DNA from: Anaerolineales bacterium UBA5195
Lineage (GTDB): Bacteria > Chloroflexota > Anaerolineae > Anaerolineales > Villigracilaceae
Length of the DNA: 64,000 nucleotides
NCBI GenBank assembly: GCA_002412925.1
Contig: DHVZ01000087.1
Span: 87,566-151,565, forward strand
Direction of reading: 5' to 3'
The translations under genes were made by a program, and so were the position numbers. The notes beneath the pieces are model-generated. The model saw nothing but the letters and a program-made list of their open reading frames with translations, was not told the DNA's origin and made no database searches. Shown here piece after piece: positions 1-8,712 of this stretch; the first letter of the stretch is position 1, and every line of letters begins with the position of its first letter.

Positions 1-98
1 TCTTTACCTGGCTGCGCAGGATATCCACTGCTAGCGCCAAATTCTTCTCTGGCTGGATGTTTGAGCAGCGTGGTTTTGCAAGCGATCACGCGAATACC

Positions 99-1547
99 CT
101 ATACCGCGATGAACGTGCCTCGTAGTTCTGCGTGCAGCGGGCGGTGCCGGATCAGATATGCCTTCAGCGCCTCGATACTTCGCTCCGTGTGCTGTTGGCG
201 ATTGCGACCGTACTTGTGCGCAACGCCTTGTTCGGTGACAAAGGCCGTGGGGTAGTGGCGTCCGGGTTGTAGCGGCTCGTCGCCTGCAAACACTTGCTGG
301 ACGCGCTGTCCGGGTGGATTCTCGATTTTGATATAGGCGTTGAAACCGAGACCACGCTTGACGTACCCACCCATCTGGTCGTACGGGTCGCGTGCAAACG
401 TTCGCTCCAGGTTTTCTTCCAACAGCGCAACAATTTCCTCGCCCGTCAGCTCGACCGTTGAGATGGGCGGATTCATCGGGATCATGTTGTAGAGGTCATT
501 CAGCGTCACCTCTCCGGGAATGATGGGTGCGCCAAAGCGCCAGCCGTTCGAGAATGCCAATTGCGCGCCCGTGCTTTCCAGTAATGCCTGCAGCAGGAAA
601 TTGTCCATTGTTGTTTCCAGCATGGTGGCTCGGTTGAGCGCAGTCGCCGTTTCACCCACAACCGTGGATAATTCTTTTTGATAAAGCGCGAGCACTTGGC
701 GGATAAGGTCATCTATTGCTGGATCGGGATTTATATTGGCTTCTACCTCGATTAGTTGGTGTCGGTAGTCAACGACATGTCCCCCGACAATTTCCAGATC
801 CAGGCGCCCCAGGAAAGAACCGTGGCAACCTGACTGGATTACCAACGTTTTTCCCTGGATGACCGGTGTATACAGGCGGTGATGGGTGTGGCCGCTCAAG
901 CAGACATCGATACCCTTCACCTCCGACAACAGCTTCATCTCCTGGGGAAACCCGAGGTGGGAGATGAGGACAACCAGGTCTACCTTCTCCTGGGTGCGCA
1001 GAACATCGATGATCGCAGGGAGTTCTTCTCGCCCGAGGGTGAAGTCCACTCCTTCGCTGAAGGAGGGCGGCATGGTCTTGCCCACAATATTGGAGGCGAT
1101 CCCCACAAGACCAACCCGTAACCCGCCGATTTCCTTCACGCTATATGGTGGAAAAAGCCGCTCCTGGGTGGCTTGATCGTAGATATTGATTGCCAGCATC
1201 GGATAGTTGAGTTGTGCTGCGCGTTGCTTGAAGGTCTCGGGACCATAAGCAAATTCCCAATGGGCCGTCATGGCATCGAGGCCCAACGAATTCAAAACCG
1301 GGATCATTGCCTCTCCCTGCGTACTCTGGGCAGGGTACGTCCCCTGGAGGGTATCGCCGCAATCACAAAAGAGCGTGCGCTCCTGGCTCTCAACCCGAAT
1401 CCGCTTTACGATGGTGGCGATGCGGGCATACCCTCCCGCAGGACGATAGACTGCCTGACCACCCTGCCAAAACATCTCCTGGTGTAGATCAAAATAGGCA
1501 TGGCTATCGTTCAGTTGAATGACAGTCAGCGACGTTCTATTTGCCAT
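99..1547 (-). CDS. SoxB/UshA-like metallophosphatase (5'-nucleotidase family)
   Basis: The 482-residue protein has an N-terminal calcineurin-like metallophosphatase domain and a C-terminal 5'-nucleotidase domain. Metal and active-site motifs visible are NDSHAYF (13-19), CGDT (63-66), SHLGF (196-200) and GHTHH (219-223). Where UshA enzymes have GNHE, this one has AHWEFAYG (95-102), the HWEF form seen in the SoxB branch. No signal peptide is visible at the N terminus, so it is probably cytoplasmic, unlike classical UshA or SoxB. It is followed on the same strand by nothing complete before the window edge; the MerA-like gene lies 44 bp upstream and may be co-transcribed. Substrate (nucleotide, thiosulfate or other phosphoester) cannot be assigned, and no sox genes are nearby. 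Confidence 0.85.
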   Translation of the reverse strand: MANRTSLTVIQLNDSHAYFDLHQEMFWQGGQAVYRPAGGYARIATIVKRIRVESQERTLFCDCGDTLQGTYPAQSTQGEAMIPVLNSLGLDAMTAHWEFAYGPETFKQRAAQLNYPMLAINIYDQATQERLFPPYSVKEIGGLRVGLVGIASNIVGKTMPPSFSEGVDFTLGREELPAIIDVLRTQEKVDLVVLISHLGFPQEMKLLSEVKGIDVCLSGHTHHRLYTPVIQGKTLVIQSGCHGSFLGRLDLEIVGGHVVDYRHQLIEVEANINPDPAIDDLIRQVLALYQKELSTVVGETATALNRATMLETTMDNFLLQALLESTGAQLAFSNGWRFGAPIIPGEVTLNDLYNMIPMNPPISTVELTGEEIVALLEENLERTFARDPYDQMGGYVKRGLGFNAYIKIENPPGQRVQQVFAGDEPLQPGRHYPTAFVTEQGVAHKYGRNRQQHTERSIEALKAYLIRHRPLHAELRGTFIAV

Positions 1548-1591
1548 TTTCCATATTCCTTGTATTACGCCTATTCCTGGTTAGCGTGCGC

Positions 1592-2965
1592 TTAAAGTTG
1601 ACTGGCAGCTGAGCGAACGGCTTCAGTCATCGTCGGATACGGCAGCATTGCCTCTGCCACCATCTTGACCGTCAAGCCAAAGCGCATGGCGTAGACTACC
1701 GGCGCAATCAGCTCGCCGGCGTTTGCTCCCAGGATGTGCCCGCCCAGGATTTTTCCTTTTGCATCTGCCAGGAGTTTGACACTGCCAAAGGTCTGGTCGT
1801 TGGTGATTGCACGGTCGAGTTTGTCGAAGTTGGCGCGTCCTACACGGTACTTAATCCCGGCCTCTTGTAAATCGGCCTCCGATTGGCCGACCCTGGCGAG
1901 TTCGGGATCGGTAAATGTCACCCAGGGGATGAGGCTGTCATCGAAGGCGCGCGGCGTTTTGGCAAACGCATTGCGTGCCGCCAATTTACCTTGACGGGAC
2001 GCCACATGCGTGAATTGATATTTGCTGGTAATGTCGCCTGCCGCCCAGATATGGGGCACATTCGTGCGCAAACTCACGTTGGTGGGGATGCCCTCCGCCG
2101 TAAAATGAACCCCGGCGGCTTCAAGATTAAGGGTATCCAACGCGGGTCTTCGCCCGGTAGCAACCAATAATTGATCAGTTACAAGATCCTCTTCCCTGCC
2201 ATTCTGGTCGCGGATATGGATGTGTTTGCCATGCTGATCGCTTTTTCCGCAGCGCATCTCCGTGCCGAATTCCAGCCGGATGCCTTCTGCGCCAAGCTGG
2301 TCACAGAGCGCCAGTGCCAATTCGCGATCTTCGCGCGGCAAGGGCTGTTGGCTGCGCTCAAGCACTACTACCTGCACACCGAAGCGGCTGAACATCTGGG
2401 CGAACTCCAAACCAATCGGGCCGCCACCGAGCACCACCAGGCGCTCAGGCAGTTTGGGCAGCGAGACGGCTTCTTCATTGGTGATGTAGCCGGTCTGTGA
2501 AAGACCTTCAATTTCAGGGATAGCGGGGATGGTGCCAGTGGCAATAATGAAACGTTTGCCCTGCAAGGTTTTCTCATCCACGCGGATCTCGTGCGCTGAA
2601 CTGAAGCTGGCTTCGCCCATGAACAGGTCAATGCCTTGCGCCGCGATGCCTGCGTTCGCCTGGGCAAGTGTGCCCCCGCGAATGGTCTCAATTACCTTGC
2701 GCACATGCGCCTGCACTTTCTTCCAATCTGCCGTGGCTTGTGGAAAGATCAGCCCCAGGTTGGAAGCATGCTGTGCATGGTAAAGCAAGTGGGCTGTGTG
2801 CAAAAGCGTTTTGGTTGGATCACAACCATAGTTTAGACAGGTGCCGCCAAGTTTGTCACGTTCAATTAACGCAACGCGCTTGCCCATTTTTACGGCGTTG
2901 TTAGCCGCTGTGCTGCCCGCGCCGCCAGCGCCAATCACAATTAGATCATATTCGTTTTTAGCCAT
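1592..2965 (-). CDS. MerA-like pyridine nucleotide-disulfide oxidoreductase
   Basis: A 457-residue class I flavoprotein disulfide reductase. It shows the FAD GxGxxG motif (residues 11-16), the redox-active disulfide GGTCLNYGC (Cys43/Cys48), a second GGGPIG dinucleotide motif in the middle, an AAGDI segment before the dimerisation domain, and a C-terminal interface ending LPYPTMTEA. In dihydrolipoamide and glutathione reductases that interface carries a catalytic His; here the position is Tyr443, as in mercuric-reductase relatives. The N-terminal metal-binding domain and the C-terminal Cys pair of true MerA are absent, so mercury reduction is doubtful. GGAGG precedes the ATG at good spacing. 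The physiological substrate is unknown. Confidence 0.88.
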   Translation of the reverse strand: MAKNEYDLIVIGAGGAGSTAANNAVKMGKRVALIERDKLGGTCLNYGCDPTKTLLHTAHLLYHAQHASNLGLIFPQATADWKKVQAHVRKVIETIRGGTLAQANAGIAAQGIDLFMGEASFSSAHEIRVDEKTLQGKRFIIATGTIPAIPEIEGLSQTGYITNEEAVSLPKLPERLVVLGGGPIGLEFAQMFSRFGVQVVVLERSQQPLPREDRELALALCDQLGAEGIRLEFGTEMRCGKSDQHGKHIHIRDQNGREEDLVTDQLLVATGRRPALDTLNLEAAGVHFTAEGIPTNVSLRTNVPHIWAAGDITSKYQFTHVASRQGKLAARNAFAKTPRAFDDSLIPWVTFTDPELARVGQSEADLQEAGIKYRVGRANFDKLDRAITNDQTFGSVKLLADAKGKILGGHILGANAGELIAPVVYAMRFGLTVKMVAEAMLPYPTMTEAVRSAASQL

Positions 2966-3178
2966 GTATACCTCCGATCACCATTTGTCCTCATCTTGTC
3001 AGAAAACGAGGACTACCAGGCCACTTTCCTTGAAAGGACCCAGATGGGCAGCCTCCTTGCTGGTCAGCAACGCTTGCGTATCCCAAAACCCGTTGCTTCT
3101 CCTGCCAACCAAGCGTTGAAGATGACCTTTTCCACCAATATCCTGGCAACGAAATGTACTGAATTCTTCCTGTGGTGT

Positions 3179-4423
3179 TCATCTCTTTTTCGCATTCCAA
3201 CCTTTTACCACCCGCTCATCAGGAGTACCAGATCCGAGTGTGAGACCGAAGACCAGGCTGTATTTTCGCAGCATTTCCTGGGCCTCCTTTACGTCACGCT
3301 GGCCTTTGCCAGCCTCCAGGATTCCGTGGGCCAGATCTTGTAAAGCGTGCACCGCGCCTGGGGTTCCCAGGTCATTTTCCATCGACTCGCGGAATGCATT
3401 TACAGATTTCGTCGGGCTAAAAGAGGCATTCTTTCCGCTTTCTACCCGCACGGCCTGGCTGAGGGCGTGCGCCAACTCCTGGAATTTATTCAAATCCTTT
3501 TCATCGTAGGACCAGGCCTGACGATAATGATGAGAGCCCAGGTACAGGCGCAGGGCATCGGGCGAATAGGTAGCCAGGAGGCTGTCGACCATCACCAGGT
3601 TCCCCAGGGACTTGCTCATTTTCTCCCCCTGGTAGCCTACCATGGCTGTATGCATCCAGGTACGAACGTACGGGTCCTGGCCTGAGACCGGTTTTACCTG
3701 TGCAAGCTCACACTCGTGGTGGGGGAAACAAAGATCCAGCCCGCCTCCATGGATGTCCACCGTTTTTCCCAGGAATTGGGTTGCCATGGTGGAGCACTCG
3801 ATATGCCAGCCCGGCCGGCCTGCTCCCCAGGGGCTTTCCCAGGCTGGCTCTCCGGGCGCCTGGGCTTGCCAGAGCACGAAATCTAAAGGATCTCGTTTGT
3901 TTGGATCATCTGGCCGGTTGCCGCGTTGATTGGCAACCGGCAGCATCTCACTGTGCGGAAGGTGGCTGAGCTGTCCGAACTCGGGATAACGACTAACTTC
4001 GTAATACACACTACCATTCTTGACATAGGCGACACCCGCGTTGATTAACTCTTCGACAGAATGAATGATTTCCGCAATGACATCCGTAGCATGCGGAAAA
4101 TAATCGGGCGGGCGGACATTGAGAGCGATCATGTCATCGATATAATGATCCGTCCAGCGGTTGCCCAACTCGCGCCAGTCTTCACCGGTTTCTTGCGCTT
4201 TTTTCAAAATATCATCGTCAATATCTGTCACATTTTGAGCATAACGGACCCGGACGCCTTTCAGCTCCAGGTAGCGAATGAGCTGGTCATAGGCGGTATA
4301 AGTAAAAGCATGCCCAACGTGAGTTGTGTCATAAGGGGTAATGCCGCAAACATACAACCTTACTTCAGGTTCTCGCAAGGAAAATTCTTCAATTGTTTGA
4401 GTTTTTGAGTTGTACAGATTCAT
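3179..4423 (-). CDS. Cysteinyl-tRNA synthetase-family cysteine ligase, MshC-like
   Basis: A 414-residue class I Rossmann ligase that activates cysteine. It has the Zn-site Cys26 in VCGITPYD, the HIGH-type motif THVGHA (34-39), GWHIECS (Cys210), FPHHE (233-237) and KMSKS (268-272). GITPYD, THVGH and the MVGYQGEKMSKS context resemble MshC, the mycothiol cysteine ligase, more than housekeeping CysRS, and the length fits MshC (about 410) better than CysRS (about 460+). The start is the ATG at 4423, with GGAAAA upstream; a TTG 12 nt earlier is less likely. It overlaps the stop of the upstream broken gene as ATGA, implying past translational coupling. It could still serve as the CysRS of the cell. 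Confidence 0.85.
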   Translation of the reverse strand: MNLYNSKTQTIEEFSLREPEVRLYVCGITPYDTTHVGHAFTYTAYDQLIRYLELKGVRVRYAQNVTDIDDDILKKAQETGEDWRELGNRWTDHYIDDMIALNVRPPDYFPHATDVIAEIIHSVEELINAGVAYVKNGSVYYEVSRYPEFGQLSHLPHSEMLPVANQRGNRPDDPNKRDPLDFVLWQAQAPGEPAWESPWGAGRPGWHIECSTMATQFLGKTVDIHGGGLDLCFPHHECELAQVKPVSGQDPYVRTWMHTAMVGYQGEKMSKSLGNLVMVDSLLATYSPDALRLYLGSHHYRQAWSYDEKDLNKFQELAHALSQAVRVESGKNASFSPTKSVNAFRESMENDLGTPGAVHALQDLAHGILEAGKGQRDVKEAQEMLRKYSLVFGLTLGSGTPDERVVKGWNAKKR

Positions 4424-4608
4424 CGTTTTTTCCAATCGATTGAATCAATAGGACGGCCCGCCGCACGCGCCAACGCTCGCTGCACCCGCTGGGCGCCTTC
4501 GGCGAGAGTCATGCCGGACAGCATCCCCGAGAGAACCTCGCCCAGATAGATGCATGAAAGGCCGGCCAGCGCCAGATTGGCAAGGGATCTTTCTAAAAAG
4601 TAGCCTTT
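4420..4608 (-). pseudogene. C-terminal remnant of a gene coupled to the cysteine ligase
   Basis: An open frame of 62 codons ends in TGA overlapping the ATG of the cysteine ligase (ATGA). It reads ...LGEVLSGMLSGMTLAEGAQ..., then ends AAGRPIDSIDWKKR, which has good coding character. Upstream it stops at an in-frame TAA lying inside the 36-bp palindrome at 4585-4620, and no start codon or ribosome site is present. I read it as the tail of a truncated gene once in operon with the ligase. I do not recognise the family. Confidence 0.5.
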
Positions 4609-4620
4609 TTAGAAAGATCC
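4585..4620. repeat. Perfect 16-bp inverted repeat, 4-nt loop
   Basis: GGATCTTTCTAAAAAG, then TAGC, then its exact reverse complement. It sits precisely where homology of the truncated upstream gene ends, so it may mark an insertion or deletion boundary. There is no following T-run on either strand, so it is not a typical intrinsic terminator. Confidence 0.7.
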
Positions 4621-4827
4621 ACGCATCAATGGGCTAAATTGAGCTTTTACCCGTCAGTATCATGCCGGGAGCAAGTCCTCCAGTTGATGAATTTAAACCT
4701 TTGATGAATTAGTTTGTCTCAATACTACGCGCCATTAGCTGGCGTTTTGCAAGGCAAATTCCCAGCTGATCAGTTTGTCAAGCACAGCATTGGCATAGTC
4801 GACGCGCAGGTTTTGATAATCCAGTTG

Positions 4828-5191
4828 AAAAGCTGTCCCAATTTACGCCGGCGCTCAGGACAGCCTTGGTGCACCGGATTTCATTCTGTCGTTTGGCCAG
4901 GTAACATCTCCAGGTGCAAAAGCGCGAGACCACAAAAATACGGCATTTTCGCACAGACCCAGGCATCTCATCCTGACGGATAAAATAGTTCGGTCTCGGC
5001 AGAGAACGCAACTTGCAGATGAGGCGTTCAGACGGCTATTGACGACAATGACCAGAGCTGTTAATTTAGCTTTTCAGAGTTATTCCAGATCCAGCGTGGC
5101 GCCCTGAAGACTAAACTCTGATTTGCCGCCAAGAACATTCGACATAAACATTCTTGGCGTTTGGTATCGGCTAAATTGCGTGGGTCATACA
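4828..5191 (-). other. Unit A: duplicated ~360-nt noncoding unit (candidate RNA)
   Basis: This stretch is clearly related along its whole length to unit B (9636-9972). Shared blocks include AGTTATTCCAGA, GAGATGCC, and a terminal inverted repeat (AAGGCTGTC...GACAGCTTT on the minus strand) around a GAGCGCCGGCG loop. The open frames in the two copies are in different frames and give unrelated peptides, so the conservation is not protein-coding. Each unit begins (minus strand) right after a copy of the ~72-nt structured box and ends in a terminator-like hairpin, which fits a small RNA transcribed leftward. Unit A also holds an extra hairpin, CGCCAAGAA...TTCTTGGCG, at 5127-5159. Together with box 3 it fills most of the 4.6-5.35 kb gene-free stretch. 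Confidence 0.45.
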
Positions 5192-5263
5192 TTTATCCTA
5201 CAACGAACACACCCCGGCCACATCCATCAACTGGGGAGTGTCTGTCTCCACCACTTGGGGGAG
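5192..5263 (-). promoter_or_regulatory. Structured box 3 (copy of ~72-nt conserved element)
   Basis: One of three copies (also 5601-5672 and 9973-10043). Conserved parts, minus strand: CTCCCCCAAGTGGTGGAG, a hairpin with loop GATGGATG, and TTGTAGGATAAA. Stem sequences differ between copies but still pair (CCCCGG with CTGGGG here). It precedes unit A. Whether it acts as DNA operator/promoter or as RNA is unknown. Confidence 0.55.
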
Positions 5264-5346
5264 CTATTATCTACAAAAAGCTGGTTGAATTCATTCTCTC
5301 ATCTGCGTCATTTGGGCGAGAAATAAATCACAAAGTTGCCAGTCTC

Positions 5347-5559
5347 TCAACCCAGGATAATTTCCGAATAATGCGCACTCATTTCTGCTTCGGCTTTCTC
5401 TTTGGTATATCCATAACGCTCTTGAAGAATCCCAATGAACTCTTTGCGCTGGATGCCATCTCTACTGGGTTGGTGTTGATTATCGCTGCGTTTATCCAGG
5501 CGTGTGCGAATTTCGCTGAAAAAATTTTTCCACTTTCCTCCAACAACCTCTATCGTCAT
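5347..5559 (-). CDS. CsbD-like small stress protein, degenerate N-terminal half
   Basis: A 70-residue protein starting MTIEVVGGKWKNFFSE. The GKWK start and the tail LQERYGYTKEKAEAE match the CsbD-like general-stress family, but the middle (RLDKRSDNQHQPSRDGIQRKEF) departs from the family's usual GKLTDDDL segment. The start at 5559 is supported by GGAGAG 6 nt upstream; 14 further codons upstream lack a ribosome site. Structured box 2 lies about 40 bp ahead, suggesting it drives or controls this gene. CsbD proteins are small and of unknown biochemical function, usually induced by stress. Confidence 0.75.
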   Translation of the reverse strand: MTIEVVGGKWKNFFSEIRTRLDKRSDNQHQPSRDGIQRKEFIGILQERYGYTKEKAEAEMSAHYSEIILG

Positions 5560-5600
5560 GGCTTCTCTCCTGAAAATCCTGTAAACAAATGTGTAGTACA

Positions 5601-5672
5601 TTTACCTTACAACAAACACATCCAGCTCGCATCCATCGACTGGAGAGTATTGATCTCCGCCACTCGGGGGAG
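5601..5672 (-). promoter_or_regulatory. Structured box 2, upstream of CsbD-like gene
   Basis: Second copy of the ~72-nt element, immediately upstream of the CsbD-like gene at 5347-5559. Here the hairpin stem is TCCAG/CTGGA around the shared GATGGATG loop, followed by TTGTAAGGTAAATG. Stem changes relative to the other copies keep pairing, which points to conserved structure or to an inverted-repeat protein site. Confidence 0.55.
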
Positions 5673-5752
5673 AAACAAGCTGTAAACAAACCATGATCGC
5701 AACCTCGATCACGGCTGGGCGTCTACGGCGTCAGCCAGAATTCCCCCGATCA

Positions 5753-7315
5753 TCAGCGCAGTTGGATAAATGCGGCTTTAACTTCTTCGACAGTCACCAG
5801 CCGGCTGCCATCGCTATGTTCAAGTTGGCCGCTTTTTGCTTTTTCTACGGCGATATCCTGGATTTTTAGTCTGCGTTCCACTGCCTCTTTAAGTAGTTCA
5901 GCACCCTGGCGATAACCGATCAACGGGTTCAGCGCGGTCACTACGATTGGGTTCAGCGCCAGCCAGCCTTCGGCTTTTTCCCGGTTTGCAGTCAGGCCAT
6001 GCACCGCGCGCTCAGTGAAGACTTGTACCGAAGCGATCGTGATCTGCAGCATCTCGAACAGGTTATAGGCAATCACAGGCATCATGACGTTCAGTTCAAG
6101 CTGCCCGGCCTGGGATGCCAGGGCGACAGTCGTGTCACAACCGATCACCTGGAACATGACCATGTCAAGCATCTCTGCCATCACCGGGTTGACCTTCCCC
6201 GGCATAATGCTCGAGCCGGGTTGCACTGCCGGTAAGTGGATTTCATCCAGCCCGGTGGTTGGTCCCGAAGCCAGCAACCGAAAATCGTTGGCAATCCGGA
6301 TCAGGGTCAGGGCCAGCGTCCGCAGCGAGGCTGAGAATGCAGCCGCATCGGCCATCGATTGCATCGATTCAAAGAGATTGTCGGATTCATACAACTGGAT
6401 GCCGGTTAATTCAGAAAGCTTTTTAACCATTCGAGCATGAAACTCAGGGTGAGCATTCAGCCCCGACCCGACCGCTGTGCCGCCAATCCCCAGGCGTCTC
6501 AGACCCTCCGCCGCAAACCGAATGCGCTCCGCATCCCGCTCGACAGCTCTGGCATATGCGCCGAATTCCTGTCCCAGGCGAATCGGAACAGCATCCTGCA
6601 AATGGGTGCGCCCCGATTTGACAATCTCATCGAACTCGCTGGCTTTGGCGTTTAATTCAACAGTCAGTTTTTCTAGCGCAGTGAGCAGTTCATCCAAACG
6701 CCACAAACATCCCAGCCGAATGGCGGTTGGGATGGTGTCGTTGGTGGATTGGGCCATGTTGACATCGTCATTGGGTTGGACGCGATATTCCCCCAGTTTG
6801 CCACCCAGGAGTTGGGTGGCGCGGTTGGCAATGACTTCATTGATGTTCATGTGATGGCTGGTTCCCGCACCCGCCTGGAACGGATCAACGACAAACTGCT
6901 CGTTCCACTTCCCATCAATGACTTCTTGCGCGGCTTGCACGATGGCACTCGCTTCTTCCACATCCAGCAACCCTAGATCCCGGTTGACCTCTGCCGCAGC
7001 TCTCTTGATCATGCCCATCGACCAGATAAAAGCGGGGCGAGGCTTGAGTCCAGAGATGGGGAAGTTCTCGATGGCACGCTGGGTCTGTGCGCCATACAGG
7101 GAGTTTTCGGAGACGAGCACCTCGCCAAGCGAGTCACGTTCAATTCGGCATTCGCTAACTGGCGTAGTTGGATTGAGAAGCACGGGCTGGCTTGAGCGCA
7201 GGTCCAAAGTTGAAGCATTAATTTCAATGTTTGGGCCACCATCATCTTCCCAGCGCAATGTATTTTTGAGTTCAGCTTTGGTTTTGGGCTCTTTGGGCTT
7301 GATAGTTTCACTCAT
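5753..7315 (-). CDS. Aspartase/fumarase superfamily lyase, probable aspartate ammonia-lyase
   Basis: A 520-residue class II fumarase/aspartase-superfamily enzyme. It carries AGTSHHMNINEV, GRTHLQDAVPIRLGQE and the family signature GSSIMPGKVNPVMAE. The residues after the signature (VMAE rather than TQCE) favour aspartase over fumarase, so the likely reaction is L-aspartate to fumarate plus ammonia, in the cytoplasm as a tetramer. The first ~55 residues are an extra hydrophilic extension before RIERDSLGEV, where homology normally starts. GGAGAG lies a few bases before the ATG. Neighbouring genes are stress proteins and do not refine the role. Fumarase remains the alternative. Confidence 0.85.
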   Translation of the reverse strand: MSETIKPKEPKTKAELKNTLRWEDDGGPNIEINASTLDLRSSQPVLLNPTTPVSECRIERDSLGEVLVSENSLYGAQTQRAIENFPISGLKPRPAFIWSMGMIKRAAAEVNRDLGLLDVEEASAIVQAAQEVIDGKWNEQFVVDPFQAGAGTSHHMNINEVIANRATQLLGGKLGEYRVQPNDDVNMAQSTNDTIPTAIRLGCLWRLDELLTALEKLTVELNAKASEFDEIVKSGRTHLQDAVPIRLGQEFGAYARAVERDAERIRFAAEGLRRLGIGGTAVGSGLNAHPEFHARMVKKLSELTGIQLYESDNLFESMQSMADAAAFSASLRTLALTLIRIANDFRLLASGPTTGLDEIHLPAVQPGSSIMPGKVNPVMAEMLDMVMFQVIGCDTTVALASQAGQLELNVMMPVIAYNLFEMLQITIASVQVFTERAVHGLTANREKAEGWLALNPIVVTALNPLIGYRQGAELLKEAVERRLKIQDIAVEKAKSGQLEHSDGSRLVTVEEVKAAFIQLR

Positions 7316-7437
7316 AATTTTTTCTCTCCAATCTAATTACAGCCTGACCGCTTGCTCTCTACTGGCCGGCCGTAAACTTTTCGCCAAAACAGCGGTGATT
7401 TGCGCGGGGCTTTGGTTTACGGATAGTTACCAACTTC

Positions 7438-7578
7438 TCAGCTGATTTTTTCTTTCGAATAATGCTCGTTCAGTTCGGATGCAGCTTTCTCTTTGGTGTA
7501 CCCATAACGTTTTTGAAGCATCCCAACGAACTGTTCGCGCTGGCTGTTATTTAGCATGGGTTGATCATCGTTGATCAC
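7438..7578 (-). CDS. 46-residue CsbD-tail protein
   Basis: This short frame starts with GTG at 7578, preceded by GGGAGAT, and ends in TGA at 7438. The protein contains GMLQKRYGYTKEKAASELNEHY, reduced here to its key residues: L-Q-K-R-Y-G-Y-T-K-E-K-A. That is the conserved C-terminal motif shared by the CsbD proteins at 5347-5559 and 9365-9604, without the N-terminal GKWK half. It sits just upstream of the aspartase-like gene on the same strand, about 120 bp away. It may be a functional mini-CsbD or a remnant whose first half has been lost; the intact frame and ribosome site favour expression. Confidence 0.6.
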   Translation of the reverse strand: MINDDQPMLNNSQREQFVGMLQKRYGYTKEKAASELNEHYSKEKIS

Positions 7579-7688
7579 GGTTTATCTCCCTGTAACCTCA
7601 TTCTTTGCCAATCCATCTTCTCGGTGATGATGAGGTAAAAAAGACAAAGCTTAAGTTTGATCCATTGGATTGGCATATATCTGTTAAA

Positions 7689-8219
7689 TTATGCTCTTTG
7701 GAGAATTTGATTAGGATTATGTTTGGTCGCGTACTCTGTCATTTGCTGGTTGAATTCCGCTTCATCCATAAATAAAACATCGGGAAGTGGTTGGTTTGGG
7801 GCATTCTTCAGCGCATCAATAGCCCCAGTTGCCTTTAAAAACTGATCCAGCCTTTGGTGCATGCTCGTGTGACCATCCTCGATGTCTATCGGGAATTCAG
7901 GTTGGCCCTTCTCGAGAATAAAGGTATAGCGGAGGCCATCGTTGGAGGAGCCTATCACCTGGACGTTCAATACTGTCGTCAAGTCATGCAACAAGCGCGG
8001 ATCAAAGTAATCGCCCAACCAGGCTGTAGTGTGTTGGGTAATAAATTGGTTGTCTAGCACGCCAAACAGCGCGACCATGCCCGTTTCCGAATCCTGTATT
8101 AAGCGCCAGCGCTTAAACTGCGGCAACAAGCCCCATTGAGACAGACAACTTGGTATCTGAGCGATGATTTTTTGCGCCCGGTTTATCAAATGATGTGGGT
8201 TAACTGTCTGAGTTATCAT
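7689..8219 (-). CDS. Hypothetical protein, 176 residues
   Basis: I do not recognise this protein. It is soluble, with no signal peptide or membrane segment, and has a central hydrophobic stretch (MVALFGVLDN) and an acidic C terminus rich in D, E, Q and N. The ATG at 8219 is preferred because AAGGG lies 6 nt upstream and it leaves 31 bp after the preceding gene; an ATG at 8318 would extend it by 33 residues and overlap that gene by 68 bp. It lies in the same direction as the stress-related genes around it and may belong with them. Confidence 0.6.
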   Translation of the reverse strand: MITQTVNPHHLINRAQKIIAQIPSCLSQWGLLPQFKRWRLIQDSETGMVALFGVLDNQFITQHTTAWLGDYFDPRLLHDLTTVLNVQVIGSSNDGLRYTFILEKGQPEFPIDIEDGHTSMHQRLDQFLKATGAIDALKNAPNQPLPDVLFMDEAEFNQQMTEYATKHNPNQILQRA

Positions 8220-8250
8220 TGTCATCCCTTGCATGGTGATTGACTTCAGC

Positions 8251-8571
8251 TCAGGGTTGCTGTCCGGGCTGGAGATATCGTTTGTCGACATCAAAGGCTT
8301 TAATGCCGGATTCGACATATCTGGGCATTTTCACAGAGTTGTCCCCCGGACACTCAGCCTGCTGTTTGCCAGGCATGATCTTCGAACAGGTGCGTTCATC
8401 GTCTGCGTTGTACGGGATGGCATCCTTCCATTCTGGATCGACATATTCTGCTTTTGTGGCAGCACACTCGAAGATATCAAATCGCGCCCGCGTAGCAGCT
8501 ACGCGGGCATCTGATTCGTTTTCTGCCATCACGAACAGAACGACTTTCACGCGATATAGTTTCTTTTCCAT
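8251..8571 (-). CDS. Hypothetical protein, 106 residues
   Basis: A small soluble protein that begins MEKKLYRVKVVLFVMAENESDARVAA, suggesting a beta-strand then helix fold. It has three cysteines (FECAAT, ERTCSK, AECPGD). AAGGAG lies 5 nt ahead of the ATG, a strong ribosome site. I do not recognise the family. It is directly upstream of the 176-residue hypothetical gene and both are likely co-transcribed. Confidence 0.7.
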   Translation of the reverse strand: MEKKLYRVKVVLFVMAENESDARVAATRARFDIFECAATKAEYVDPEWKDAIPYNADDERTCSKIMPGKQQAECPGDNSVKMPRYVESGIKAFDVDKRYLQPGQQP

Positions 8572-8712
8572 TTTTTCTCCTTATCATCCAGGCATGGTGA
8601 TGATTTGTTCCAACGGCTGAATAAGACCATCATATTCAGGATACATTTAATAAATTTCAAAGTGGCTAAAAGTTACTCGTTTCTGTGTTTGGGAATTACT
8701 CAACAGAAGGGA

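Noticed and set aside
1..98. Partial gene at the left edge, minus strand
   Set aside because: One frame is open from a GTG to the window edge, but the stretch is too short to judge and lacks a clear ribosome site.
1592..2965. True mercuric reductase
   Set aside because: No N-terminal metal-binding domain, no C-terminal vicinal Cys pair, and no mer genes nearby.
2991..3200. 69-codon frame between MerA-like gene and cysteine ligase
   Set aside because: Composition is not gene-like, it overlaps the ligase end, and no motif is visible. The gap holds only an imperfect long inverted repeat.
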